This document shows, one piece after another, positions 22,772 to 34,618 of a stretch of 64,000 nucleotides of DNA (within the stretch, counting starts at the first letter, position 1; each line of letters starts with the position of its first letter). Source of the DNA: Adenophora triphylla var. japonica (Eukaryota > Streptophyta > Magnoliopsida > Asterales > Campanulaceae); assembly GCA_022495995.1 (NCBI GenBank), contig JAFEMH010003617.1, positions 161,501-225,500 on the forward strand. Reading direction: 5' to 3'. The notes under the pieces are model-generated. The model ran no database searches. It was not told the origin of the DNA and worked only from the letters and a program-made list of their open reading frames with translations. The position numbers were made by a program, and so were the translations under genes.

Positions 22772-25396
22772 ATGGATCCGAAAGGAAACATGGTGCCTAG
22801 GCAAGCACGAAGAACCTTATCCGAAGCCGCGAGGAGGAGGAGGAGGGAGCTCGTTCAAACGGAGCGGAAGTATGACTTCAACACGCCTCCGTCTGAGTTT
22901 TATCCCGATAGGGGGAGCACAAATCTACGAAACCTCAATCTATTGGGGAAAGCATTCTTGATTTGCTTGATTTTGTCAATCTTGATTGGAATTTTGATTG
23001 ATTTAGGGCTTGGCCCGATTTTTAGGAATTTTTTTTGAATTTTCCTATGATTCTTGTTGATGATCTTGGAATTTTGATGATTAACCTATGAGGCTAAGGA
23101 TATAAATGAACATGCATGCGCAAGTTATTTGAAAAATAATGAGAATGATCCATTTTTTTCGAAAATAAAGTAAGAAAAATAATGTCTAAAATGTGACGGA
23201 GTCCTTGCATGTGCTAGAACTAGGTCAATTCTTGATCATGGATGAGAAAATGAGATTTTGGACGATGAAAAGGATTCATGCATGCCATTTTAAAAAAAAA
23301 TCAATGCTTATGTGCAAAGAACTTTGAAAATTGGGATTTTGTACTTAGGAGAGCAATGTGCTCGAGATGACGTGCTTCAAATGATGAAGGACACGCTTTT
23401 CTAGGTAAAGGATGCTAGAAATCTTTTATGAATGCTTTTCTTTTGAAAATATGTGCACTTTTTGAATATATGCATGCTTTTGAGATGAGATGAAGGACTG
23501 ACACATTTTTTTGTTGTGTTTTCCTACAGGAGAACAAGTCAAGGGGATCTTCTGAGATTGCTGTGAAGTTGTGGGACAGGATGCCCAACTTTGAGAAAGA
23601 TGGGGTGAACCCTAAGCAGCTGGTAATGGCTATCGGCCTTGATCTGTTCATTGACGCTATCAGTAGAGGTATCCACGTGACTTCTAAGAGCAAGGGGTTG
23701 GTCCAAGCCCTTTCAGAGTTCTGATGGGACACCATCCACAGCTTTCATCTCAGCTGGGGAGAGATCACGGTGATGCCAGCCGACTTTACTGCTATTACAG
23801 GCTTACAGTTTACTGGGAGGCCTGTGACCTGGAGAGATCACATTACTGCAGCTGAGTTCAGAGCTTTGGTTGGGTTTGACCTCTGTCCTAAGGGGCTTGG
23901 GATGGAGACGAGGAATGTGGAGGTGGCAGTCCTGGAGTGCATGCAGGGGTTTGCCGCCAACGAGGTGACTGCCCACCAGCTCGCGAGAGCTTTTCTGTTG
24001 TTGATGCTGTCAGTCACCATATTTGCCAACTCTGGGACACTGGCTATGCTGTGCCTGCTTGACTCTTTGGAGAACCTGGATGAGGTTGGGGCGGTCTCTT
24101 GGGGTGAGGCCGGATTGGCTGAGCTTTACTTCTCTATGGATATGTACAGTCGGAATAAGGCTGCTTCTATGGACTGCTTCTCTTTTGCGCTTGAGGTAGT
24201 CCCACTTTCCTTTCTCTCATTCACTTTTTTGTCTTGAGACTTTTGTGAGAGAAATGACCCTGTGTTGTCTTGAACATGCAGGTCTGGTTTTGTGAGGTGA
24301 TCAGGTTCTTTCCTTGGAACCAACAGAGTGATTCGGAGATCTTCCTGGCCATGATTCGCTGGAGGGGAGAGGCTAGAGACAAGTTCACCGGGAAGACCCG
24401 GATCACTTTTGACTACAAGATGGTGAGACCAGTCATCAACGGGGATGGACATGATGGAGTTGATTTCTATCCTTGGGGGAGGTACCTGGAGGTTCTGCTA
24501 GGGGATGCCTTGGAGGAAACTAGGTAGAGGAGGTGGTTGATGGGGCTGACTTGTGATGTCATTTACTTGGGGGATCGTTTTTCCAGGCAACATGGCCATA
24601 TCCCTCCTTTGGACGCCATTACTCCCCACGATCCTCCACTGTGTATGCTGCAGCCCAGGGATTGGTCAGAGAATGAGATAGCGAGGTATCAGGCTGGCGT
24701 GGCGGCCGAGGAGTATTTTGACTTGGCTACCCCGTATGCCACCTTCGTGGAGCAGCGGTTGAGGACGCCGCAGAAGCTAGTGAAGCTGGCCGTCACTCAG
24801 GGATACAGGGAAGCTGAGCCGACTGACCCGCCTATGCCTCCTGCTCATCTCTCCTACGTGGTCAGCGGGGTACTGAGGAGGTTCATGATACCTGTTCCTG
24901 ACACGAGGGAGCCCCGGTATACTTTGCCGCCTGACAGCACTGTAAGTATCTCTAGGGTCTCTTCCCTTTTGGATTTCTTTGCTTTCTGCAATTTTGAGAT
25001 TTCTTGAGATTTTTTGAGTTTTCTTCTCTTTTCTCGTAGGTTCCTGCTCGTTCCTACGATGGTCTGGTACGGCAGAACAGGGGCTGGAAGGATGTGTGTC
25101 GATCCCTTCTGAGGAAGTTGGCTTGCGCTTCCAGGGCTGGGGCAAATGTGCAGGAGCCCGTGCGCAAAAGGAGGCACGTAGGGAGCACAACCTCTACCTC
25201 ATCGGCCTCAGAGTATGCGACCTCCTCTACCAGCGCTATGCCTCGGGGACAGGGGCCCAACACAAGCATTCTGGAGCAGCTGGCGGAGTACGAGCATGTG
25301 AACGTTAACCTCTCTGATGTGAGTGATGTCGAGGACTTGATGAAGAATCCTAGCTTCTATGAGCTGAGCAGCGACGACGAGGAGTCGGAGGCTTAG
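22772..25396 (+). pseudogene. aORF1 of E0: plant mobile domain (PMD) protein, broken
   Basis: Four exons by comparison with E1 and E2: 22772-22947, 23530-24195, 24282-24941 and 25040-25396. The PMD (PF10536, aminotransferase-like) lies in exons 2-3: SFHLSWGE, an ITGLQFTGRPVTWRD stretch, and VSWGEAGLAELYF. PMD proteins occur in plant transposons and in the host MAIN/MAIL1 silencing proteins. Defects: a 1-base loss near 22905 shifts exon 1, the intron-1 donor GT has become GA at 22948, a Trp codon is TGA at 22722+1000 (23722-23724), and CAG is TAG at 24525-24527. The C-terminal exon (RKRRHVG basic patch, acidic ELSSDDEESEA tail) is intact. It cannot make the full protein. Confidence 0.8.
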
Positions 25397-25747
25397 GATT
25401 CTTTAGGATTGATCTAGGAGGAAGGAAACAAACAATGAACAATTTTATGCACATTTTGTTTATTTTTCATTTTATTTGGGCGTCAATGGGGCGAAAATAA
25501 TGTATTGGTATTTTATTTGCTTTTCTTATTTATGCTTTATGAATTTTCATATTACTTGAGCCTCGCGGCTGCTTTTTTGCTTGTAAATGGGGCTGAAATT
25601 GGGCCAAAATGATTTGTGATGATATGTGACTGCATGAAAGTATTTGGATATGTTTATATGCAGGTTTCATTGAGAAAGTGGGGTGAGAATTCCACTTGGG
25701 CAGCAGCTAGAGCTGCTGTAGATTTTTTTCTGCAGCAAGCAAAAGAA

Positions 25748-25827
25748 GCCGTCCGGCCAGGTCCTGGGGCAAATGAAGCCGTGCGGCCAGAAGTCTTGTT
25801 TGAACTGGTTTTTTTCCAAATAAAATC
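25748..25827 (+). promoter_or_regulatory. aORF2 promoter of E0
   Basis: GCCGTCCGGC (25748-25757) and GCCGTGCGGC (25778-25787), 30 bp apart, then AAATAAAATC (25818-25827) 30 bp further on. The ATG is at 25925. Confidence 0.55.
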
Positions 25828-25924
25828 AAGGCTTGGCCTTTTCATTTCATTTTCACCCTAGACTTGTCTCAACTGATCCCAGAGCATATTTTTGACCAAA
25901 AAACATCAACTTTGATCACTTTCC

Positions 25925-26620
25925 ATGGAGAAACCTTTCAGATTGCAAAAGGGGAAAAGAGACCGTTTTCTGTCCGATCTTCAATCTTGGATGAGACGCA
26001 ACTTCCAATCCAACAAGGGGCTGTTCGATACCACCTTCAAGATCAAATCTTTATGGTATTTGAAGGATCTCCCGCCCGATTGGGACCTTTTGAGAGCTGC
26101 AGCGAGGTTTTGGGACGTCCGAAGACACGTTTACTGCTTCTCCTACAATGAGCTCGTCCCAGCCTATGAAGACTTCCGAGCATTGATTGGGGGTCCGAAA
26201 ATTGAGGTCGTATCGATTCCTTTGACCGGAGACGTGCCGGTGGCAGTAAAGTTGGCATCTTTTCTGCATATTTCTCTGGGAGAGACCGAGGGGATGATGG
26301 TAGCCCCTGATAGTATCGACCTTTCTGATATCCCAAGTAGGTTTGGGTCTCTGGATACGGCTACGACCCCGGTGGCTATGGATTCCTTTATCCTCTGCGT
26401 GTTCTCATCTCTGTTCACTGTTGAGTCCGTGGGGGTCTGCCATGGTGGTCTTTTGGACATGGTTAGAGACTGCAGGGCTGGGAAGGATATTGTTTCGCTG
26501 GTTTTTGGTGAGACCCTGCATGGCATTGACAGGATGGCTAGGGGAGACCATTTCATGAGGTCTGGGAGCCCAGCGGTGTTGACTTTGTGGTTACAGGAGA
26601 GGCTTGGGGCTTTGCCGGGG
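25925..26620 (+). pseudogene. aORF2 of E0, 5' part: DUF7745-like protein interrupted by E1
   Basis: The ATG opens 232 uninterrupted codons up to the E1 insertion after 26620. The visible part spans the basic N-terminus (RLQKGKRDRF), the PPDWDLLRAAARFWD core, YNELVPAYEDFRALIGGP, and the HGIDRMARGDHF and LWLQERLGALP blocks. Apparent coding beyond 26620 belongs to the LTR. The 3' part is at 59289-60095, in the same phase. The frame was thus open across this site when E1 arrived, except for one stop just beyond the junction. Confidence 0.82.
26616..26620. repeat. Target-site duplication CGGGG of E1 (left copy)
   Basis: It matches 59284-59288 exactly, directly outside the two E1 LTR edges. This pairs LTR A with LTR D as one insertion. 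Confidence 0.92.
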
Positions 26621-28342
26621 TGTGAATATGTGCCCAAATTCTATTTTTTGTTGGATTCACGCGAGTTTGAAAACATCCGGTTTAATTTGAAAAACGGAGT
26701 CGCCACGCCATTTTGATTTCCTCAAAACTTTGAAAAAAAGGTTTTATGGGTTCGGAGGTTAAGTTACCCCTTGGGAAGAACGGATCGTCGTTCACCCAAG
26801 GTGCCTTGCCGTAGCAAGTCTCCCTAGATTCCGTTTATCGTGCTTGCTTTCGTGCTTTCTTGTGTGCATGTGTTTGCATAAAAGGGGAGGGAATGTCCCA
26901 AGTTGTCTTCTGGACGTACAAACCATTTATTGGTTGTCGCTCGGGATTTCTTGGATTTTATGTATTCGGGATTTTGATCCCGTCCTCATCTTGGACTTGT
27001 GATCATCGCTTTTTTAACCTCGGGACTTGCGTGATCGAGAGAAAGACTCTCCTTTATAGTCCAAAATGAGGTTCTTTAGGAAAGGAGTGACCTTAGCCCA
27101 TCAATCCTACACCTTAAGACGATTGAGCTTATATGGATGCTTCATGCTCGTCTTAAGTGATAATCGGAGATGTAGGTTCAAGGTTTTATCCCTTTCTAAA
27201 GAGATTGTGGCACCTTTAATGGAAGAAACGATGTAAAGATAGGATCTTTACACCGGTCCGTTCCAAGGTTGCTAGTGGGGACATGGGGGAATGCATTTAA
27301 AAATGACATTTTTAGTGAAAAGATGACATTTTTGGGTTGCAAAGGATGCATTTGATTTGCAAAGGATGCATTTTTATATAAAGACATGATTTTTATGCAA
27401 AGGATGCATTTTTATGGGGAAAATAGTATTTACTATGCAAAGGATGCACAAAGATTACATTTTGAAAGCAAGGGATGCTAATTTGATGATAAAAAGATGA
27501 TCTTTGATGCAAAGGATGCATAAAGATGGGTTTTAGATGCAAAGGATGCACCTTTATGATAAAGACATGATTTTTATGTGCAAAAGATGCATTTTTGATG
27601 TAAAATGGGGGCTTTTAGATGCAAAGGATGCATCTTTAACATAAAGATTACATTTTTATGAGCAAAGGATGCTAAAGATTACATTTTTATGAGCAAATGA
27701 TGCCTATTTCATGCAAAGGATGCAAAGGAGGGAAGGGGATATGATAAAGATAGGATCTTTAATGATAAATGCCAAGTCCCAAGCAAGATAATGACAATAT
27801 ATGAATGCAATGAGCAATTAAATCATATAGACAAGCATTATTCAAGGTAAGGGAGTGAGAGGTTACCAATGGTGATGGCCTCTTCTTCTTGGGGTTTTGC
27901 CTAGCGGAGGGACCAATTTTTGGAGGCTTCAAGGAGGAGGGGGGTGACTTCTTGGCACCTTCAACTTCCTGATCTTCGTGGAGTGTTTTGAGAGTGTTCT
28001 TATGCTGGTATTGCTCTCCCTTGTGTGTTTAAAATGGTTAGAGGAGGGCTCTATTTATAGGAAGTTTGGATAAGGCTAATGAAGTCGTGCGGCCAGAGAT
28101 CCTTGGCTAATGCAGCCGTGCGGCATTATCCTGTGTGACTCAGCATTTTTCTAGAATCATGCAAGGTGGCAATTCTAGAAGGATTCTTGGATTAAGAAAA
28201 ACGTGTTTCTTAATTACCAAGCATTCCCTTCAGCCCTTAAATGTTTTGGAACAGTTCCGGAATTATTCCGGAACTCTAGGAAAGTCCGGGGAATTACCGG
28301 GAAACTTTTTCGGAAGGCATGAGCCAAATTTGGGTACTTACA
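26621..28342 (-). repeat. LTR A (3' LTR of E1)
   Basis: It runs TGTGAATATGTGCCC to GGGTACTTACA, 1722 bp. It contains a degenerate array of ATGCAAAGGATGCAT units at about 27330-27730. It is not a solo LTR: its partner is LTR D. Confidence 0.92.
28051..28124 (-). promoter_or_regulatory. LTR A promoter
   Basis: TATA box CTATAAATAG on the minus strand (28051-28060). GTCGTGCGGC (28084-28093) and GCCGTGCGGC (28115-28124) lie upstream, 31 bp apart. The proximal site is 23 bp from the TATA box and carries one base change. Confidence 0.7.
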
Positions 28343-28670
28343 GAAGCCCCTCGGCAACGTCACTTGCAGGGCAAGTGGGGTTGTCGATAGAAAAGGATCC
28401 AATCTGGCGAATGCCGAGACGAATTAGGTGACCAAAGTGGTCGAGTGGCTGAACCTTTGGAAGGCTACCTACGTATCCCGGAGGAATCAAGCCAGGCCGT
28501 AGTTCAGAAAAGATCCCCAGGGGAATGGCGGAGAGAAACTGGTCTCTTGCCTGGGAAAATTAGAAGAGAAAGTGACCTAAGAGGTCAAGCAATTGATCCT
28601 ACTGGGGATATGCTAGAGGTGACCGATGTGGTCGGATATCTGGACTTATATGAGGGGCTATTTCACCACT
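28343..28670. other. E1 internal DNA next to the 3' LTR
   Basis: On the minus strand GCCGAGGGGCTTC abuts the LTR and is the likely, though short, polypurine tract. The rest contains ACGTATCCCGGAGGAATCAAG-like blocks shared with E2 (30384-30720) and is non-coding. E2 is inserted at the right edge. Confidence 0.6.
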
Positions 28671-30383
28671 TGTGAATGTGGTGCCCAAATTTTGTTGGAT
28701 TCACTCGAGTTTGAAGACATCCGGTTTAATTTGAAAAACGGAGTCGCCACGCCATTTTGATTACCTCAAAACTTTGAAAAAAAGGTTTTTACTTGGGTTC
28801 GGAGGTTAAGTTACCCCTTGGGAAGAACGTTTGGCGTTCACCCAAAGTGCCTTGCCGGAGCAAGTCTCCCAAGATTTCAGTAATCGTGCTTGCTTGCGTG
28901 CTTTCTTGTGTGCATGTGTTTGAGAAAAAGGGGGGAATGTCCCAAGTTGTCTTCCGGACGTACAAACCATTTGTTGGTTGTCGCTCGAGATTCCTTGGAA
29001 TTTTATGTATTTGGGATTATGATCCCGTCCTCATCTTATGACTTGTGATCATCGCATTTTAACCTCGGGACCCTCGGAACTTGCGTGATCGAGAGAATGA
29101 CTCTCTTTTGGTCAAAGATGAGGTTCTTTAGAAAAGGAGGGTCCTTAGCCCATCAATCCTACGCTTTAAGACGGCCGAGCTCATATAGATGCTTCATACT
29201 CTTTCTTAAGCGATAATCGGAGATATAGGGTTCAAGGTGTCCCTTTCTAAAGAGATATGGAACCTTTAATGGAAGGAACGATGTAAAGATAGGATCTTTT
29301 ACACCGGTCCTTTCCTAGGTTGTTAATGGGGGAATGGGGGAAATGTATGTAAAAATGAATCTTTAATGAAAAGATGACATTTTTGGGTTGCAAATGATGC
29401 ACTTAGTTTAAAGAAATAATCTTTATTGCAAATGATGCATAAAGATTTGATTTTTATGCAAATGATGCATTTTTGTTGAAGAAATTGGCATTCATTATGC
29501 AAATGATGCATAAAGATTGCATTTTGAAAAGCATATGATGCTAGTTTATGATAAAGACATGGTCTTTAAAGCAAATGATGCTTGAACAAAGGATTTTGGA
29601 TGCAAATGATGCATTTTGATTGAAAAAGATTTGATTTTTATATGCAAAGGATGCATGAAGATGACATTTTTATTTGAAAATGGGGGTTTTAGGTGCAAAG
29701 GATGCACCTTTATGGGAAAAGACTACATTTTTATGACAAATGATGTCTAATGCATGCCAAAGGGGAAGGGGGAATATAAAGATAGGATCTTTAATCTACC
29801 AAGTCCCAAGCAATATAAAGACAATGCAATGAGCAAATTATAAAGCAATTAGGATGCAAAGGTAGGGCGTGCGAGGTTACCAATAGCTTCCTTCTTCTTT
29901 GGTCGGAGCTAGGAGGAGAGGTTGGTCTTGGATCTTCAAGGAGGAGGGAGGGAGCTTCTTGGCCTTCTTCTTCACCTTCTTGAGCTTCCAGCAGTATTCT
30001 TCACGTATTTGGAGTGTTTGTAGGTGACTTGCTATGGATTGTGTGTGTTGAAATGGGTAGAGGAGGGCTCTATTTATAGGCAGTCTGGATAAGGCTAATG
30101 AAGCCGTGCGGCTAGGGACAGCGAGCTAATGCAGCCGTGCGGCATTATCCATTGTGACTCAGCATTTCTAGAACCATGCAAGGTGGCAAATTCTAGAACC
30201 CTCTTCCTAATTAAGAAAAACGTGTTTCTTAATTAGGAAGGCTCCCTTCAGCCCTTAATTTAATTTGGGACTGTTCCAGAACATTTTCGAAACACTAGGA
30301 AGGTCCGGGGGAATTACCGGGAAACTTACCGAAATTGCCGGGAAATTTAACCGGAAGGCATGAGCCAGATTTGGGTACTTACA
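28671..30383 (-). repeat. LTR B (3' LTR of E2)
   Basis: 1713 bp, TGTGAATGTGGTGCCC to GGGTACTTACA. Its GATGCA array (about 29385-29760) uses mostly TGCAAATGATGCA, unlike TGCAAAGGATGCA in LTRs A and D. The two element copies therefore belong to different LTR subfamilies. Confidence 0.92.
30070..30143 (-). promoter_or_regulatory. LTR B promoter
   Basis: TATA box 30070-30079 (minus CTATAAATAG). GCCGTGCGGC at 30103-30112 and 30134-30143, 31 bp apart and 23 bp from the TATA box. Confidence 0.72.
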
Positions 30384-31800
30384 GAAGCCCCTCGGCAACG
30401 TCACTTGCAAGGCGAGTGGGGTTGTCGATAGAAAAGGATCCGATCTGGCGAATGCCGAGACGGATTGGGTGACCAAGGTGGTCGAGTGGCTGAACCTCTG
30501 GAAGGCTACCTACGTATCCCGGAGGAATCAAGCCAGGCCGTAGTTCGGAATTAGGATCCGCTGGGGAAGGAAGAAGAGAAACTGGTCTCTTGCTGGGGAA
30601 ATAGAAGAGAAAATGACCTAGGAGGTCAAGCAATTGATCCTACTGGGGATATGCTAGGAGTGACCAAGGTGGTCGGATATCTGAACCTCTATGAGGGGCT
30701 GCTTTATCACTGAGGAGTGACAAAGAAACAGGGTGACCAAAGTGGTCGAATGGCTGGACCTTTTATAAAAGGCTACCTACGTATCCCGGAGGAATCAAGC
30801 CTTGATCGTAGTTCAAGCATCACTAGATAGTTAGGAACGATGTCTAGGATTCTTGAGATTTTGACAATTAATGGAGGCTGTCACCTGATTGACAATTACT
30901 GGAGGATGTCACCTGATTGAAACTAGAGCTTACGTCACTGTCGAGTGGATAGAGGTAGCTAGAGTTTGGTGAACTTGAGCATACGTCTCAATCTCTTTCG
31001 AATCAGAGATATGGGTTGCCAAAGCTAGAATGATTTAAGCATACGTCTCAATCTCTTTCGAATCAGAGATATGGGTTGCCAATGACTTGAGCATACGTCT
31101 CAATCTCTTTCGAATCAGAGATATGGGTTGCCAAAGCTAGAATGATTTAAGCATACGTCTCAATCTCTTTCGAATCAGAGATATGGGTTGCCAATGACTT
31201 GAGCATACGTCACTATTCATGACAGAGGTAGCTTAAGTTGAGGAAGGTAGCTTAAGTTGAGAGAAACTTGAGCGTACGTCACTATTCGGGATAGAGGTAG
31301 CTTAAGTTAAGAGAACTTAGCATACGTCACTATTCGGGATAGAGGTAGCTTAAGTTGAGAGAAACTTGAGCGTACGTCACTATTCGGGATAGAGGTAGCT
31401 TAAGTTGAGAGAAACTTGAGCGTACGTCACTATTCGGGATAGAGGTAGCTTAAGTTGAGGAAAACTTGAGCGTACGTCACTATTCGGGATAGAGGTAGCT
31501 TAAGTTGAGAGAAACTTGAGCGTACGTCACTATTCGGGATAGAGGTAGCTTAAGTTAAGAGAACTTAGCATACGTCACTATTCGGGATAGAGGTAGCTTA
31601 AGTTGAGAAAATCTTGACAATTCGGAGGTTGTCACCTAGCGTTATCCCGTTATAACGGAATTAACGGAGGCGACTGGGAAGAAAGCTTAATTGCTTCAGA
31701 GATAAGGGATATTTTCTGAAAAAGATGTTATCTTGGTTAAAAGATAACGGAAATTGCATGCCCAAGTGGAAGGTCCAGGGGCAGGATTGTAATTTCTGCT
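30384..31800. other. E2 non-coding block between the 3' LTR and aORF1
   Basis: It starts with the likely polypurine tract (minus GCCGAGGGGCTTC). It continues with ACGTATCCCGGAGGAATCAAGCC blocks repeated at about 30514 and 30780, and ends in tandem repeats (next entry). No ORF of interest. Confidence 0.6.
30960..31610. repeat. Two minisatellites upstream of E2 aORF1
   Basis: The first (about 30970-31200) has four copies of CATACGTCTCAATCTCTTTC plus GAATCAGAGATATGGGTTGCC, alternating with two spacers. The second (about 31200-31605) has about eight copies of a roughly 50-bp unit, GTACGTCACTATTCGGGATA plus GAGGTAGCTTAAGTTGAGA. E1 has a shorter related array at 45395-45690, so copy number changes quickly. 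Confidence 0.9.
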
Positions 31801-31813
31801 CAGAGCGAATGAG

Positions 31814-31883
31814 GCCGCCCGGCATGAGATGGAGAAAAAGGAGCCGTACGGCTAGAGACCTGTTTTTTACAGATTATTTAAAA
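31814..31883 (+). promoter_or_regulatory. aORF1 promoter of E2
   Basis: GCCGCCCGGC (31814-31823) and GCCGTACGGC (31843-31852), 29 bp apart, then TTATTTAAAA (31874-31883) after 21 bp. The ATG at 31999 leaves a plausible 5' UTR of about 90 nt. Confidence 0.6.
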
Positions 31884-31998
31884 CAGGTTTGAACGGGCAT
31901 TGGGCATTATTGCCGCCCAAGAACTGCCGAGGAAGAGAGAGGAGAAGGGAGAGAAATTTTGAAATTCTTTCAATTCCCTTTGGCTCTACTGATTTGGA

Positions 31999-34618
31999 AT
32001 GGATCCGGAGGGGAACCCAATGCCGAGGCAAGCTAGAAGGAACATCTCCGCGGCTGCGAGAAGGAGGAGGAAGGAGCTTGTTCGGACGGAGAGGAAGTAT
32101 GACTTCCTTACGCCTCCATCGGAGCTCTATCCGGGGAGAAGGGAGCATAAATCAACGAACCCTCGATCGGTTGGGGTAAGCATTCTCATTTTGCTCAAAT
32201 CCATCGATTTTGATTGAATTTTGAATGATTTAGGGCTTAACCCGAACTTAGGAATTTTCTAGGATTTTCTTAGGATTTTTGAATGATTTTGAGATGCATG
32301 AACAACCTATGAGGCTAAGAATATGCATGTGCAATTTATTTGATGAAAATTATGAGAATGACTCACTTTTTTCTCGCAAATGAAGTAAGAATGAGAATTG
32401 TCTAAATATGAGACGGAGTTCTTGCCTTGTGCTAGAACTAGGTCAAAATTCTGATTTTCAATGAGAAAACATGATTTTGGAAGATGAAAATGATTCATGC
32501 ATGCCATTTTATTTGAAAAATAATGCTTATGTGCAAAGAATCGTGAAAATTATGATTTTGTGCCTTAGGAAAGCAACGTGCTTAAAATGACGTGTTTCAA
32601 ATGATGAAAGTCACGTTTTTGATGCAAAAGATGCTAAGAAGACTTGTATGAATGCTTTTCTTTTGAAAAAATATGTGCGCTTTTGTGACTATATGCATGC
32701 TTTTGAAATGAGATGAAGGACTGACACTTCTTTTTTGATGTGCTTGTCTACAGGAGAACAAGTCTAGGGGACCATCTGAGATAGCAGTGAATCTTTGGCA
32801 GAGGATGCCGGATTTTGAGAAGAATGGGGTGAACCCTAAAGAGTTGGTGAGGGCTACCGGTCTGGACGCGTTTGTGGAGGCCATCGGCACGGGAATTCAC
32901 ATCACCTCAAAGAGCAAGGGCCTGGTTCAGGCTCTTTCTGAGTTTTGGTGGGACTCTACTCATAGTTTCCACCTGAGCTGGGGAGAGCTTACTGTGACTC
33001 CTGCCGATTTTACGGCTTGCGGCTCCTGCAGCTCACCGGGAGGCCCGTGACTTGGAGAGACCACATTACAGCTGAGGAGTTCCGAGCTTTGGTTGGATTT
33101 GAGCTGATTCCCAAGGGATTGGGTATGGAAATGAGGAATGTCGAGGTGGCGAGCCCGAAGCTGCATGCGGGACTTTGGTAGTGACGTGACTGCCCACCAG
33201 CTGGTTAGAGCTTTCGTGTGGTTGATGCTGTCAGTTACTATCTTTGCTAATTCTGGGACGCTAGCCATGACTTGCCTCCTTGACTCTTTGGTTGATGTGG
33301 ATGGGATAGGGACGGTCTCTTGGGGAGAGGCCGGATTGGCTGAGTTATACTTCTCTCTGGACATGTACAGTCGAAACAAAGCTGCTTCTATGGACTGCTT
33401 CTCATTTGCCCTTGAGGTAGCCTCTCTTTCTCTTCTCTTTTCTCTTTTCTGTCTTGAGACTTCTTATGAGAAAAATGACCTTTTTGATGTTTTTGAACAT
33501 GCAGGCCTGGTTTTGCGAGGTGATCGGGTTCTTTCCTTGGAACCAGCAGAGTGATATCACCATTTTCCCTGCGATGGTTCGCTGGAGGGGAGATGTGAGG
33601 GATAGGTTCACGGGGAAGACCCGGATCACTTTCGACTACAAGATGGTGAAGCCTGTGCTCAATAAGGATGGACCGGATGGAGTGGACTTCTACCCCTGGG
33701 GCAGGTATCCGGAGATTTTGCTGGGAGATGCTATTGAGGTGACAAGGCAGAGGAGGTGGCTCACTGGGCTGACTTGCGACATCATATATCTGGGGGACCG
33801 TTTCTCGAGGCAGCATGGTCATGTCCCTCCATTGGACGCCATTACTCCACACGATCCTCCAGCACGGATGCTGCAGCCCAGGGACTGGCAGGCGGATGAG
33901 ATTGAGAGGTACCAGGGAGGTATAGCTGCGGAGGAGTATTTTGACATGGGTACCCCCTACGCTGTGTTTGTGGAGCAGCGCCTGAGGACGCCACAGAAGC
34001 TGACGAAGCTGGCGGTCACTCAGGGATATGGGGAGGATGAGCCTACTGACCCGCCTATCCCTCCTGCACACCTCTCATACGTCGTACACGGAGTACCGAG
34101 GAGGATGAGGATTCCTGTCCCTGACACGAGGGAGCCCCAGTATACCCTGCCACCTGATAGCACTGTGAGTATACTCTTAGGGTCTTATTCCCTTTTTAGC
34201 TTTCAGATTTTCTGTTTTTTGCAATTTTCTGAGATTTTTCTGAGATTTTCTTTTCTTTTCTCAGGTTCCAGCTCGCACCTATGACAGGTTGGTCAGGCAG
34301 AACAGGGGTTGGAAAGACGTGTGCCGATCCTTAGTCAAGAAGCTGGCCTGCGCTACTAAAGCGTCAACAAGCGTGCAGGAGCCTGTGCGCAAAAGGAGGC
34401 ATGTCGGGGGCGCAGCATCCTCTTCCTCGGCTTCGGAGTATTCATCCAGTGCCAGGCCTCAGGGGCGAGGTCCTAATGCTGATATCTTGGAGCAGCTGGC
34501 GGAGTACGAGCACGACAACATCCCTCTTTCCGATGCGAGCGACCAGGAGGACGTGATGAGAGAGCCTAGCGTCTATGAGCTGAGCAGTGATGAGGAAGAA
34601 GAAGAATCTGAGGCCTAG
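31999..34618 (+). pseudogene. aORF1 of E2: four-exon plant mobile domain protein, frame broken in exon 2
   Basis: Exons 31999-32175, 32754-33416, 33505-34164 and 34265-34618 all join in phase 0. Introns start GTAAGC, GTAGCC and GTGAGT and end CAG. The protein would be about 617 residues. Exon 1 is basic (RRRRKELVRTERKYDF). The PMD spans exons 2-3 (ALSEFWWDSTHSFHLSWGEL, SWGEAGLAELYF). Exon 4 carries RKRRHVG (possible nuclear signal), a Ser-rich stretch and an acidic tail. A 1-base loss near 33015 and a 1-base gain near 33155 put the segment between them out of frame, giving a stop at 33048-33050. Exons 1, 3 and 4 are intact. It lies antisense to the element's own transcript, directly upstream of aORF2. 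Confidence 0.82.

Noticed and set aside
22502..23038. 178-codon ORF spanning the aORF1 promoter and exon 1 of E0
   Set aside because: The frame starts upstream of the promoter motifs and reads into intron 1. Comparison with E1 and E2 defines the real exon.
26043..26637. Minus-strand ORFs opposite aORF2 (also at 35276-35776 and 49450-49828)
   Set aside because: They are shadows of the GC-rich coding strand; the residues do not resemble any family, unlike the plus-strand protein.
27330..27730. Spaced repeats in the LTR as a CRISPR-like array
   Set aside because: Units are degenerate with irregular spacing, the host is a plant, and the arrays are internal to LTRs.
26621..28342. LTR A as a solo LTR inserted in a host gene
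   Set aside because: Its right flank does not carry CGGGG. The matching duplication lies after LTR D at 59284-59288, so A and D are the two ends of one element.
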